Shown in pieces: positions 12,953-21,147 of a stretch of DNA of 21,663 nucleotides. The number at the start of each line of letters is the position of its first letter. The first letter of the stretch is position 1. Location: positions 1 through 21,663 of IMG/VR virus record IMGVR_UViG_3300049596_000225. The stretch is one strand, 5' to 3'. The notes beneath the pieces are model-generated. The model was given only the letters and a program-made list of their open reading frames with translations. It did not search any database and had not been told where the DNA came from. Origin of the DNA: a virus. The translations under genes and the position numbers were made by a program.

Positions 12953-13692
12953 ATGATTGAATCAAAAACCATATTAGTACCCACATCGCTTAAGGATGTA
13001 AAGTTGCATCAAATGTTGGCGTATCAAGGTCTTAAAGATGACATGGAAGATACCCAACGCCAATTGGAAGCGGTATCAATTTTTTGTGAGTTGACAATGA
13101 CCGAGGTTATGGCCATGCCGTTTGATGTATTGCAAAAGGCCGTGGAACGCATCACATTGATGTTGACCGAACAACCGACATTTACGCCTAGGTTCAAAAT
13201 GGATGGCGTGGAATACGGGTTTATTCCAAACTTGGATGATATGTCGGTGGGTGAGTTTATAGACATTGAAACATACACAAAGGAAACGCACGATTTGTGG
13301 AAGGTGATGAGTGTGTTGTATCGCCCCGTTACCCATAGCGGACAGAACGGAAGATATGAAATCGCACCCTATTCGGCAAACCTTGTCACGGGTTTCAAGG
13401 ACTTAGATTGCAACACCGCATTTGGGGCCATGGTTTTTTTTTGGAGTTTAGGAATCGACTTGTTGAATTCTATCCAGAAGTATTTGGAGGTGGAGATGGC
13501 ACCGCAGATGAAAACCGCCTTACCAAAAAATGGGGATGGTTTGGAATGGTCTATCGACTCGCTAACCGAAATTTCCTACAATTGGAAAATGTCTATACTA
13601 AAACCATTCACACCGCTTTGTACTGGACCGCTTACGAAAGCGACATTGCGGAAATGGAACAAAAAATTATTAAGCAAAGTTACAAGCGATGA
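12953..13692 (+). CDS. Tail assembly chaperone-like protein, -1 frameshift product
   Basis: A -1 slip on T_TTT_TTT (13435-13441) joins the first 163 residues to a frame open to 13692. This gives a 246-residue product, the equivalent of the lambda gpGT fusion. The second-frame part is protein-like: NRLTKKWGWFGMVYRLANRN, then IHTALYWTAYESDIAEMEQKIIKQSYKR, which resembles the T domain of chaperone pairs in related phages as I know them. Its stop forms the ATGA overlap with the gene at 13689 that is typical of this genome. This supports real translation. The third frame has stops at 13449 and 13464. Confidence 0.65.
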
Positions 13693-13699
13693 TAAATAA
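12953..13699 (+). CDS. Tail assembly chaperone-like protein, zero-frame product
   Basis: This 248-residue product probably assists tail assembly around the tape measure, as G proteins do in lambda-like phages. The first 160 residues hold the conserved part as I know it from Bacteroidota phages: a regulator-like N-terminus, GVEYGFIPNLDDMSVGEF and a GAMVFFWSLG block. At 13434-13442 there are nine T in a row. In the zero frame the last 85 residues are WSLGIDLLNSIQKYLEV and a basic tail. A -1 slip gives a different 83-residue ending (see the next entry). The stop at 13697-13699 overlaps the next gene by 11 bases, unlike the usual 4-base junctions. Confidence 0.7.
   Translation: MIESKTILVPTSLKDVKLHQMLAYQGLKDDMEDTQRQLEAVSIFCELTMTEVMAMPFDVLQKAVERITLMLTEQPTFTPRFKMDGVEYGFIPNLDDMSVGEFIDIETYTKETHDLWKVMSVLYRPVTHSGQNGRYEIAPYSANLVTGFKDLDCNTAFGAMVFFWSLGIDLLNSIQKYLEVEMAPQMKTALPKNGDGLEWSIDSLTEISYNWKMSILKPFTPLCTGPLTKATLRKWNKKLLSKVTSDDK
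13434..13442 (+). other. Probable -1 slippery site, T9
   Basis: Nine T lie across zero-frame codons GTT TTT TTT TGG. The heptamer T_TTT_TTT (13435-13441) matches the X_XXY_YYZ slippery pattern. A sequencing or assembly error in the homopolymer is the main alternative, but both frames remain open past it. Confidence 0.65.
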
Positions 13700-14180
13700 C
13701 CACATAGGAACCGCATTTAAGGTATTCAAAGACATCGCCACGGATGAGGGGTGGAATTATAGCCACGGCACATTAACGGAGTTGGACTTCAAAGCGTTCA
13801 CGGTATTCCCGTTGATGCATTGCTCAATCCAAGCCGTGTCGCTTACCGACCAAATTGCATCCATCCAAATGAACATCATGATTGCGGATCGTGTGAACTT
13901 TTTGAAAGGTGAGAACGAACAAAAAAACCTAATCACAGTTTACGACAAATATGGGTACACCGAGAATCAAAACTATGCACACATCCTTCAAGAAATGTAT
14001 GTGCAAATGTCAAAGGGGTTGTGGAAGTTAGAGCAAGACAATTATAGCCAAATACAATTCCAACGCCCCATCGTGTTTAATCCATTTGTGGAAACGATGG
14101 ATTCAGTATTGGCGGGATATCAAATACAAGTTACAATTGACTTAATCAACCCGTGGGTTACTGATGGCGATTGCATTTAA
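13689..14180 (+). CDS. Tail or head-tail joining protein, hypothetical
   Basis: This 163-residue, mixed alpha/beta protein has strand-like LDFKAFTVFPLMHCSIQ and IQMNIMIADRVNFL segments and a C-terminal YQIQVTIDLINPW. The size and place, between a chaperone-like gene and a gp10-like gene, fit a tail terminator or head-tail joining protein, but no signature confirms it. It begins at an ATGA overlap with the -1-frame stop and overlaps the next gene by 17 bases. Confidence 0.55.
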   Translation: MINNHIGTAFKVFKDIATDEGWNYSHGTLTELDFKAFTVFPLMHCSIQAVSLTDQIASIQMNIMIADRVNFLKGENEQKNLITVYDKYGYTENQNYAHILQEMYVQMSKGLWKLEQDNYSQIQFQRPIVFNPFVETMDSVLAGYQIQVTIDLINPWVTDGDCI

Positions 14181-14715
14181 GAGTTCGGAAAAAATCGTTG
14201 CGGAGTATTCCAAGAAGTGGGCAATTGCTTGTCGGAATATGTTGGAAATAAAACGCCCACGAACTTCAATCCGTGCCAAGTGGAAAAAAGTTGGCGGTGG
14301 ATGGCAAGTGGTGTCAGCAACCAAAAAAACATTCCGTGGTAATTATGTGGCCAGTGGTCAATTGGTAGCATCCATCCAACCCGATCCGAATGGATTGAAT
14401 ATGGGTATCAGTATGAACAAGACGGCCGATTATGTGCAAAGGGGTCGGAAGCCAGGCAAAGGGATTCCACTTGATTCAATGCGTAGTTGGGTAAAAATGA
14501 AACGCATCCAACCACGCGACTTGTCAACGGGTAAATTCAAATCAAAGGCAAACGAGGAAGGGATGCGGTTTATGATGAATAGAAAAATAAAGTATTTCGG
14601 TATCGAACCATTCCCATTTGTAAACCAAGCGAGACAACAAATTTTACCATCGTTCAACAAAGCGTTGACCAAAGCGATGAAACAAGACATTCAAAAAGGA
14701 CTATTCAAAAGATGA
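14164..14715 (+). CDS. HK97 gp10-like / minor structural protein (probable)
   Basis: This 183-residue, strongly basic protein has NKTADYVQRGRKPGKGIPLDSMRSWVKMKRI (about 85-115), a pattern seen in gp10-like tail-completion and neck proteins of siphoviruses. Helices about 5-35 and 150-183 flank a beta-rich middle (GGGWQVVSATKKTFRGNYVASGQLVASIQ). It probably acts at the head-tail or tail-terminating interface. Residues 115-130 (RDLSTGKFKSKANEEG) look like a flexible loop. Moderate confidence in the family, low in the exact role. Confidence 0.55.
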   Translation: MAIAFKSSEKIVAEYSKKWAIACRNMLEIKRPRTSIRAKWKKVGGGWQVVSATKKTFRGNYVASGQLVASIQPDPNGLNMGISMNKTADYVQRGRKPGKGIPLDSMRSWVKMKRIQPRDLSTGKFKSKANEEGMRFMMNRKIKYFGIEPFPFVNQARQQILPSFNKALTKAMKQDIQKGLFKR

Positions 14716-15824
14716 GTTTTACATTTACACAACAACCCGCATCCATAGTTGGGGCCAATTCCCCAATCATTTACCAAGCGTTTGAATCCACCAATTTTGC
14801 AAATGCGGGATTCCGTTATGAGTTCAAAGTTTATGTGTGGAGTGGCACGACATCCATTCCCGCAACACCGATTGTAACAATTAACAGATTACCCGACCAA
14901 TATGGAGGTGGAAGGGCGTGGATTGATGTTCACAAAATTGTAACCCAGTACATTACCACCGAGTTTTTGGTGAATGGCACATACAAACCAAACATCGGAA
15001 GCGGTGCAAAACGCGTAGCGGTGAAGTGTCAAGGCATTTGGATAGCGGGGTCAACCGCAGTTATCACTTCCAATTTATCGTTGGCCACAAAGGGTTATTC
15101 GTATACGGCGGAGGGATTCAATGTTGGGGTTTCAAAGTCAGTATTCACGGATAAGACGGCCGTCTATGTGACAAGTGAAACCACCAATGCTTATTTGTGG
15201 TATGATGCAAGTGTGATTACATCCATTACTTGTGGAAGTGCGACGGTGACACCAAACGCGGTCACAACATCCGACCAGGTGTTTCAAGGAATTGAAATCA
15301 AGCAATTAATGACGGCGGGTGCAGTATGGGGTACAAACGCCAATATCACTTTTGTGAAAGCGGGGGATGATGTGGTTATGCCCGTGGTGTTTGATTGCCA
15401 AAATAAGTACGGGCAACAAGATGTGTTATTCCTCAATCGTTACGGGGTTTATGATTCGTACCTTTTTAACGGGGTATCACGCAGAACTTACAATGTGGAA
15501 TCCGAAAAATATAGCCAACCAATTTTCAAACAAGCGGATTTAGCACAATCGTGGAGTTACGGCGTACAGATTGCCACACCATTTTTGCAAAATAGTACGG
15601 AAGTAATGACAGTAAACACGGATTGGATACCCGAGGCGGATGTACCAATTGTTGAACAGATATTTTATTCAACCAATGTATTGATTCTAAGCGGGAATAA
15701 TGTGTTATCAACAAGGGTTATCGACACCGCATTTGAGTTCAAGAAAAGGACAAACGAAAAGTTGATCCAATACACCATCCAATTGGAATACAACCAACCT
15801 AAAATAAACAAGATTGTACGATGA
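14712..15824 (+). CDS. Phage structural protein, 370 aa
   Basis: This 370-residue protein is rich in Thr, Asn, Val and aromatics, with alternating beta strands and no membrane segment. It opens with FTFTQQPASIVGANSPIIY and holds an FRYEFKVYVWSGTTSIPATP strand pair. ATGA overlaps on both sides place it in the tail operon. Beta-rich tail or baseplate proteins of Bacteroidota phages look similar, though I cannot tell whether it is a tube, a hub or a fibre component. Confidence 0.6.
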   Translation: MSFTFTQQPASIVGANSPIIYQAFESTNFANAGFRYEFKVYVWSGTTSIPATPIVTINRLPDQYGGGRAWIDVHKIVTQYITTEFLVNGTYKPNIGSGAKRVAVKCQGIWIAGSTAVITSNLSLATKGYSYTAEGFNVGVSKSVFTDKTAVYVTSETTNAYLWYDASVITSITCGSATVTPNAVTTSDQVFQGIEIKQLMTAGAVWGTNANITFVKAGDDVVMPVVFDCQNKYGQQDVLFLNRYGVYDSYLFNGVSRRTYNVESEKYSQPIFKQADLAQSWSYGVQIATPFLQNSTEVMTVNTDWIPEADVPIVEQIFYSTNVLILSGNNVLSTRVIDTAFEFKKRTNEKLIQYTIQLEYNQPKINKIVR

Positions 15825-18469
15825 ACATTCGGTTTAGTTTGGAAATTGAGGGGATACCCGTGGATTTATTTAATGACGAAAGTGTTGAATTAAACCGCCA
15901 ATTAAAAGACCTACAAGATTTATCCACCATTTGGACAGATTACACCCAGGCGTTTCAGATACCCGCATCCGAGACCAACAACCAAATCTTTTCGGATTGG
16001 TTTGATGAGAATGTGGTATTGGGTGCGTGGAATCCAAACATTGGGAAGGATGCAACATTATTAATTCATTCTTTGCCAGTGTACACGGGTCGGATTGAGT
16101 TTATTGGGTGCAAGTACAAAGACGGAATCCCGCAATTGTACAATGTCGTGTTTTATGGAACGACCAAAAAGATATTAGACATTTGGGGCGAAACATTATT
16201 GAACCAAGTGGATTGGTCGTCATACAATCACTTTGTTAGTTATGCCAATATTTTATTGTCATGGGATCAAGCGTTATTAAGTGGCGATGTATTGTGGCCA
16301 ATTGCAGATTACAACCAGGGGTGGAGGTATTCCACCATGAAAGGGGTTAATGGTAACATCAGAGATTCAAGGGGTGTTGAGATTGATGATTTACGACCTT
16401 CAATCCGATTGACCGCGATGTTAACCAAAGTGTTTGATGCAGCGGGATACACATTAAGTGGTTCGTTTTTATCGAGACCCGAAATGGATGATGCGTATAT
16501 TTTACCAATGCAAACGGCGGGGCCATTGTACGACCCAGAGTATTTCAAACCAGGCACATTGACATCGTCAAAAAGTCCATTTACATACACACAAAGAACA
16601 TACGGGACGGTAAATTATGATAAAATCATTTACAACACTGTTACATTAAACCCAAGTGGGAACTATAATGCCACCACGGGGATTTATACCGCTAATCGTT
16701 TGGGCAATTATGAGTTTCGTGCTGAATTCAATGTGACATTTGGCGGGGGTGCTTATAACTCAATTAATTTTGCTTATATGCTTAATGGTCGAGTAGTTTC
16801 AACCAAGGCCTACACGACAACAACGGCGGGTGGATTGTTTACCTTTAGTCCACGATTAAAACCAGGTGATGAAATATCATTTGGGTATTTGACATTTTCA
16901 AGTGTTTCAACGGGGGCCGTATACCTTTATTGTTTAGATGCGCCACAAGGTATTGCAGATACCACAGTTCGTTTTGAAGATGCCATGCCACAAATGAAAA
17001 TTAAAGATTTTGTAAATGGCGTGATAAAATCTTTTAACTGCATTTTGATTCCAACGAGTGCAAACACGATTGAGATTCACAATTTGCAAGATTGGTACAA
17101 TGCGGGACCAACCAAAAATTGGTCACCATTTATAAATGTAAAGGACATTGAACATACCAAGTTACCCATTCCAAGCATCGTGTCAATGACACACAAGGAA
17201 TCGGAGTGTTTGGCGAATGAATACTACCGAAACATCAACCGACGGGAATACGGGTCGGTATCGTTTGCCCCCGTTATTGATTACCCAACGGATGCGTTTG
17301 AATTGGAAACCCCGTTCAATGTGATATGTCCACAAATTTTGGATGCGGTTAATGCTAATGGTCAAAGAGTAAGGGCAACGGATTTAAGCATTGCAAGGTT
17401 TATGGATAAGGATGATAAACCAGTTCAACAAGATTTGACCTTGTTTTATTACGGCGGTAAATTTGCCGTTACGGATCAATATTATTTTAACGGAATTCAA
17501 CAACCATTTTTCCCGTTAATGACATCGTATTCCGCTTATCCCACAGTTCAATCAAGTTATTCGATGGCCTTTGGGTTGGAGTATTCTATTAAGGGCGATG
17601 CACCCGTTAACACGATGTATTTGATGTATTGGAACGAATACCTTTCCCGTATGTATTCAACGCAATCAAGGTTGGTTAAAATGACGGGAATCATCCCCGT
17701 GGGGGAATGGTTGAACTTCGCATTGAATGACACCATCGCGATAAGTGGGAATTACTACAAAGTGCAGTCGGTTAAGTATGATATGTTGACCGAGATTGCA
17801 AACCTTGAATTGATTACATACCCCGATGTGGATATCATGTCGTTTACAACTACGGGGCAAAAACCCGTGTTCACCGATGTGGTGGTCAATGTCAACGGCA
17901 AATCATATTTGAACGATTACCCCGTTGCAAAGGGTATCATGAACGCGTATCGTTTTGGAACACAGGATTATTTGGACACGAACCAGGACACGACATTCAA
18001 CCAAAATAGTGTCAGCGACATCGCCCAACAAATGCAGAGTTTACAAGCCATTGTACAATTTAACCAAATCACAATGTATCGCAGTACATTGAGTGGTCCG
18101 TTGGCAACCGATTCAACAATATGGTTAAACATTCCAATGACCAGTCAAGTATCAATCGGGTATGTACAAAACATCACGGCAACCTTGGCACCATCAAAAT
18201 ACATTTGTACCGATGGCGGTCAATACAAGTTCACCGCGATGGTGGAGGCGGAACAATCGGGAAACAAGCATTCCACATTTGCAATTCTTGTTAATGGGAT
18301 TCCCACAACGGGTTACGGGGGTCTTGCAACGGATTATGGCGTGGTGAATTTTAGCACGATTTTAGACCTTTCGCCAACGGATGAAGTAACATTGGCATGG
18401 AAGCCACAAACGGGTGGAAGCCACACAATTTATGTAACCAACGCAAACTTCTTAATACTTAAAAAATGA
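15821..18469 (+). CDS. Large tail protein with C1q-like domains
   Basis: This 882-residue protein is probably a distal tail, hub or receptor-facing component. Residues about 1-250 look like a conserved base (FSLEIEGIPVDLFNDESVELNRQL). About 262-378 resembles a C1q/TNF-like jelly roll: NATTGIYTANRLGNYEF, AYMLNGRVVSTK and KPGDEISFGYLTF. The middle continues as structural beta-rich sequence, and about 745-882 contains a second such fold (DGGQYKFTAMVEAEQSG, FAILVNG, LSPTDEVTLAWK). C1q-like folds often serve trimerisation and ligand binding. Codons in the first fold look different (many GCT), which may reflect later acquisition. No protease or hydrolase motif was seen. Confidence 0.6.
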   Translation: MNIRFSLEIEGIPVDLFNDESVELNRQLKDLQDLSTIWTDYTQAFQIPASETNNQIFSDWFDENVVLGAWNPNIGKDATLLIHSLPVYTGRIEFIGCKYKDGIPQLYNVVFYGTTKKILDIWGETLLNQVDWSSYNHFVSYANILLSWDQALLSGDVLWPIADYNQGWRYSTMKGVNGNIRDSRGVEIDDLRPSIRLTAMLTKVFDAAGYTLSGSFLSRPEMDDAYILPMQTAGPLYDPEYFKPGTLTSSKSPFTYTQRTYGTVNYDKIIYNTVTLNPSGNYNATTGIYTANRLGNYEFRAEFNVTFGGGAYNSINFAYMLNGRVVSTKAYTTTTAGGLFTFSPRLKPGDEISFGYLTFSSVSTGAVYLYCLDAPQGIADTTVRFEDAMPQMKIKDFVNGVIKSFNCILIPTSANTIEIHNLQDWYNAGPTKNWSPFINVKDIEHTKLPIPSIVSMTHKESECLANEYYRNINRREYGSVSFAPVIDYPTDAFELETPFNVICPQILDAVNANGQRVRATDLSIARFMDKDDKPVQQDLTLFYYGGKFAVTDQYYFNGIQQPFFPLMTSYSAYPTVQSSYSMAFGLEYSIKGDAPVNTMYLMYWNEYLSRMYSTQSRLVKMTGIIPVGEWLNFALNDTIAISGNYYKVQSVKYDMLTEIANLELITYPDVDIMSFTTTGQKPVFTDVVVNVNGKSYLNDYPVAKGIMNAYRFGTQDYLDTNQDTTFNQNSVSDIAQQMQSLQAIVQFNQITMYRSTLSGPLATDSTIWLNIPMTSQVSIGYVQNITATLAPSKYICTDGGQYKFTAMVEAEQSGNKHSTFAILVNGIPTTGYGGLATDYGVVNFSTILDLSPTDEVTLAWKPQTGGSHTIYVTNANFLILKK

Positions 18470-18621
18470 TATTACTCATCATAAAATTAGCACAAGCCCA
18501 AGAATGGTATGGGGTATCGGAGACGGTGGAACTTGCCAAAGGTAAAAAACAATATGCCCAGAGTTTGGGTCAAGTAGCAAAACAATATAAAAGAGCATTC
18601 AAATCATGGCGGACGAAATAA
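18466..18621 (+). CDS. Small hypothetical protein, 51 aa
   Basis: This is a 51-residue frame with a short hydrophobic start (MILLIIKLAQ) and a basic C-terminal half (KGKKQYAQSLGQVAKQYKRAFKSW). It has an ATGA junction with the preceding gene and overlaps the tape measure by 16 bases. It fills an otherwise 136-base gap exactly. The first ten residues might anchor it to a membrane. Its size and position resemble small tail or lysis-associated genes, but function is unknown. Confidence 0.5.
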   Translation: MILLIIKLAQAQEWYGVSETVELAKGKKQYAQSLGQVAKQYKRAFKSWRTK

Positions 18622-20492
18622 ATTTTAAGGTTAATGCCGACACCAAAGGTGCGGAAAAATCACTTGACAAACTCGAAAAGAATGCCAAAGGATTGGGCGG
18701 TATATTCAATAAGGCGGGAGGCGGTGTAAAGTCGTTTGGCAAAACATTGTCGGCCATTGGTAGTACGGTAAAAACGGGATTAGGGTTGGGATTGTTATTG
18801 GGAATATTGGATTCACTAAAGAATATTTTTAGTGAGAACCAACAAGTGGTTGATTTGATGAACCAAGCAATGGTTGTTATGCAAGGTGCAATTAATGGCG
18901 TTATTGAAGTTTTAAAGCCGTTATTTACATGGTTAGGCAAGGCATTCAAAGACCCGCAAAAATGGTGGGATGATTTGGTGCAGTCGTTTAAGGATGGTGC
19001 GGAGTGGATCAAAACAAACATGATTGACCAGGTGTTGAACAAGTTTACCGAATGGGCGAACAACGCCAAAATTGCAGTATTGGAATTACGCAAATCGTGG
19101 AACGAGTTTACGGGAGATACCGAGGAAGCGGAAAAGATAGGAAAACAGATTGATGACCTAAACAAACAAAACATTGCATTGGCAGAAGCGAACGCCAAAA
19201 AGATGGCAAATATTAAAGGAGTTGTCAATGCGGTTGTTCAAGGTGTAACCAATGCAGTTAATACAATCAAAAAGGCAACCAAACGGGCATTTGACAACAA
19301 GGATGTATTGGCGGCCGCGGAAGCCAACATACAAAGATTGCAAACATTGTATCAAGGTATTGTTGAAAAGTATGATTTGATGTCAGAGCAACAACGACAA
19401 ATCCGTGATGACGAAACCAAAACCATTGATGACAGAATCGCGGCTAACTTAGAATTGCAAAAGGTATTGGACGAGGGGTCAAAAAAAGAAAAGGAAAACA
19501 TCAATGCACGGATTGGCATCATTCAGATGCAACAAAGTATATTGGGTGCAAATAAGGAACGGACAAATGAGATATTGGCATTACAACAAGAATTAACGGG
19601 GGTTGAGGCAAAGTATGCGGGGTTGGTATCAGAAACATTGACTAACCAAGTTTCGTTGGGTAAGGAGGTTTTGGATATGCAAAAGGCCATGAATGAATCC
19701 AAGGCCAACCAATTAGAAATTACCAATGCCAGTATTTTAGCGGACAAACAAGCGGCGGTTGACAAAGCGGGATTAATTAAAAATGAGTTTGACCAATTCA
19801 AAGCGGTTAAGGATGCGGAGGCGGAATTACGCAAAGAGGAAATCCGCCAATTGGATGAGTTAAACGCAAAACGCCAAGCACAATTTGACGAACAATTATC
19901 ACAACTCAATCAAGGAACGGCCGCGTATAACGACGCGTTAATTGCCAAGACCGAAGCCCAAGCCCAATATGATTCAGATAGAAAAGTAAAAACAACCGAG
20001 TTTGAAACATGGGCAGCGCAAAAGGACAAAGAAGCGGCGGACATGAAGATTGCCAACCAAGAAGCCATCTTTGGTGCGGTGAGTGGGGCATTGTCATCCC
20101 TTACATCGTTGGTCGGAGAAAGCACTGCAATGGGCAAATCAATGATGATTGCACAAGCGATTATTGATACCTATGCGGGTGCAACAAAAGCCCTTGCCCA
20201 AGGTGGTGTATTGGGTTACATCGGTGCGGCATCGGTAATTGCAACGGGATTGGCCAACATCCGTAAAATGGGTGAAACCGACATACCAGGTGCATCCGAT
20301 TCGGGGTCAACACCAAGCATGGGGCCAAGCGTTTCAATCATTGGAGGAAGTGCAGACCCATCCGCCCAACTTGCACGACAATTTTCACAACAGAATCAAA
20401 AGCCCGTCAAGGCATACACAGTTGGAACGGACATGAGTTCACAACAAGCGTTGGATAGGCGGATACAAACAAATGCAACATTCCCAGGATAA
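18606..20492 (+). CDS. Tail tape measure protein
   Basis: This 628-residue protein sets tail length and probably crosses the host membrane with DNA. The N-terminus has NFKVNADTKGAEKSLDKLEKNA, typical of tape measures. Hydrophobic helices follow at about 55-75 and near 495-560 (SLTSLVG, IIDTYAGATKALAQ, GYIGAASVIATGLANIRKM). Residues about 190-480 form long amphipathic coiled coils rich in Gln, Glu, Lys and Ala. The C-terminal tail is Ser/Pro/Gly-rich. At 628 residues it would give a short tail if the usual relation of about 0.15 nm per residue holds. No peptidase or lysozyme domain was seen. Confidence 0.85.
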   Translation: MADEINFKVNADTKGAEKSLDKLEKNAKGLGGIFNKAGGGVKSFGKTLSAIGSTVKTGLGLGLLLGILDSLKNIFSENQQVVDLMNQAMVVMQGAINGVIEVLKPLFTWLGKAFKDPQKWWDDLVQSFKDGAEWIKTNMIDQVLNKFTEWANNAKIAVLELRKSWNEFTGDTEEAEKIGKQIDDLNKQNIALAEANAKKMANIKGVVNAVVQGVTNAVNTIKKATKRAFDNKDVLAAAEANIQRLQTLYQGIVEKYDLMSEQQRQIRDDETKTIDDRIAANLELQKVLDEGSKKEKENINARIGIIQMQQSILGANKERTNEILALQQELTGVEAKYAGLVSETLTNQVSLGKEVLDMQKAMNESKANQLEITNASILADKQAAVDKAGLIKNEFDQFKAVKDAEAELRKEEIRQLDELNAKRQAQFDEQLSQLNQGTAAYNDALIAKTEAQAQYDSDRKVKTTEFETWAAQKDKEAADMKIANQEAIFGAVSGALSSLTSLVGESTAMGKSMMIAQAIIDTYAGATKALAQGGVLGYIGAASVIATGLANIRKMGETDIPGASDSGSTPSMGPSVSIIGGSADPSAQLARQFSQQNQKPVKAYTVGTDMSSQQALDRRIQTNATFPG

Positions 20493-20506
20493 TTAGTTTT
20501 ATAGGT

Positions 20507-20806
20507 ATGCAATTACAAGGTATTAAATTAGCGTTGTTGGATGAATTGGTTAACGCGAATATGGAAGGTGGAACATTGTTGGTTATTCAAAAAGAAATTT
20601 CCAATGCAATGGATCGTTTGAACAAATCAAAAAAGTTTAATGGTGACGGATTAGCCAAGGCAAAAAAAGGTTTGGAATCTGCAAAGATGTTAGGTGACGA
20701 AAAGACCATTGCCACATTCACACGATGGGTTGATACATTCAACAAAGATTTGGCCCGTGCCGATAAGGCAATTGCACAATTGAAAAATGTAAATATAGGA
20801 TTCTAA
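20507..20806 (+). CDS. Small helical protein, 99 aa
   Basis: This 99-residue protein is almost entirely helical and charged: NAMDRLNKSKKFNGDGLAKAKKGLESAKML, then a second amphipathic helix. It follows the tape measure by 14 bases. It could be a tape-measure-associated chaperone or a structural partner, but no family was recognised. Confidence 0.55.
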   Translation: MQLQGIKLALLDELVNANMEGGTLLVIQKEISNAMDRLNKSKKFNGDGLAKAKKGLESAKMLGDEKTIATFTRWVDTFNKDLARADKAIAQLKNVNIGF

Positions 20807-20811
20807 AAAAT

Positions 20812-21147
20812 ATGAAAACATCATTTGATAAATTTATGGCATCAAGTGCCGTTCAGCCAATTAAAGTGGAAATGGCATTGATTGACGATGTAAACGCAAT
20901 TAAAAAACAAGCGTTTGCAGCGGTTAATTTGTTGTATAAAAACAAACAACAAATTTTAAGCGATATTGCAAATACAGAAAAGTTTGCGGGGCAGTTCGAA
21001 GCAATTGTGAGCAAGATGAAAATTGCGGCTAAAGAACTTGGAACCGAAATTAACCCAAACTATGAAAAAGAATTGGCAACGCTAAAATCAGTTATTTCGG
21101 ATTATAAGACCAAAGTAAAATCTTTGTCAACTACGGGCATATTTTAA
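20812..21147 (+). CDS. Small helical protein, 111 aa
   Basis: This 111-residue, lysine-rich helical protein has a probable coiled coil at about 25-105 (AFAAVNLLYKNKQQILSDIANTEKF, ELATLKSVISDYKTKVKSL). It starts 5 bases after the previous gene, which is of similar size and composition. The pair may form a complex or be remote relatives. Its TAA shares a base with the next ATG. Function unknown. Confidence 0.55.
   Translation: MKTSFDKFMASSAVQPIKVEMALIDDVNAIKKQAFAAVNLLYKNKQQILSDIANTEKFAGQFEAIVSKMKIAAKELGTEINPNYEKELATLKSVISDYKTKVKSLSTTGIF

Noticed and set aside
18599-19228. 209-codon minus-strand frame within the tape measure
   Set aside because: Antisense shadow of a Lys/Gln/Ala-rich coiled-coil gene; no promoter or recognisable protein features, and all other genes are on the plus strand.
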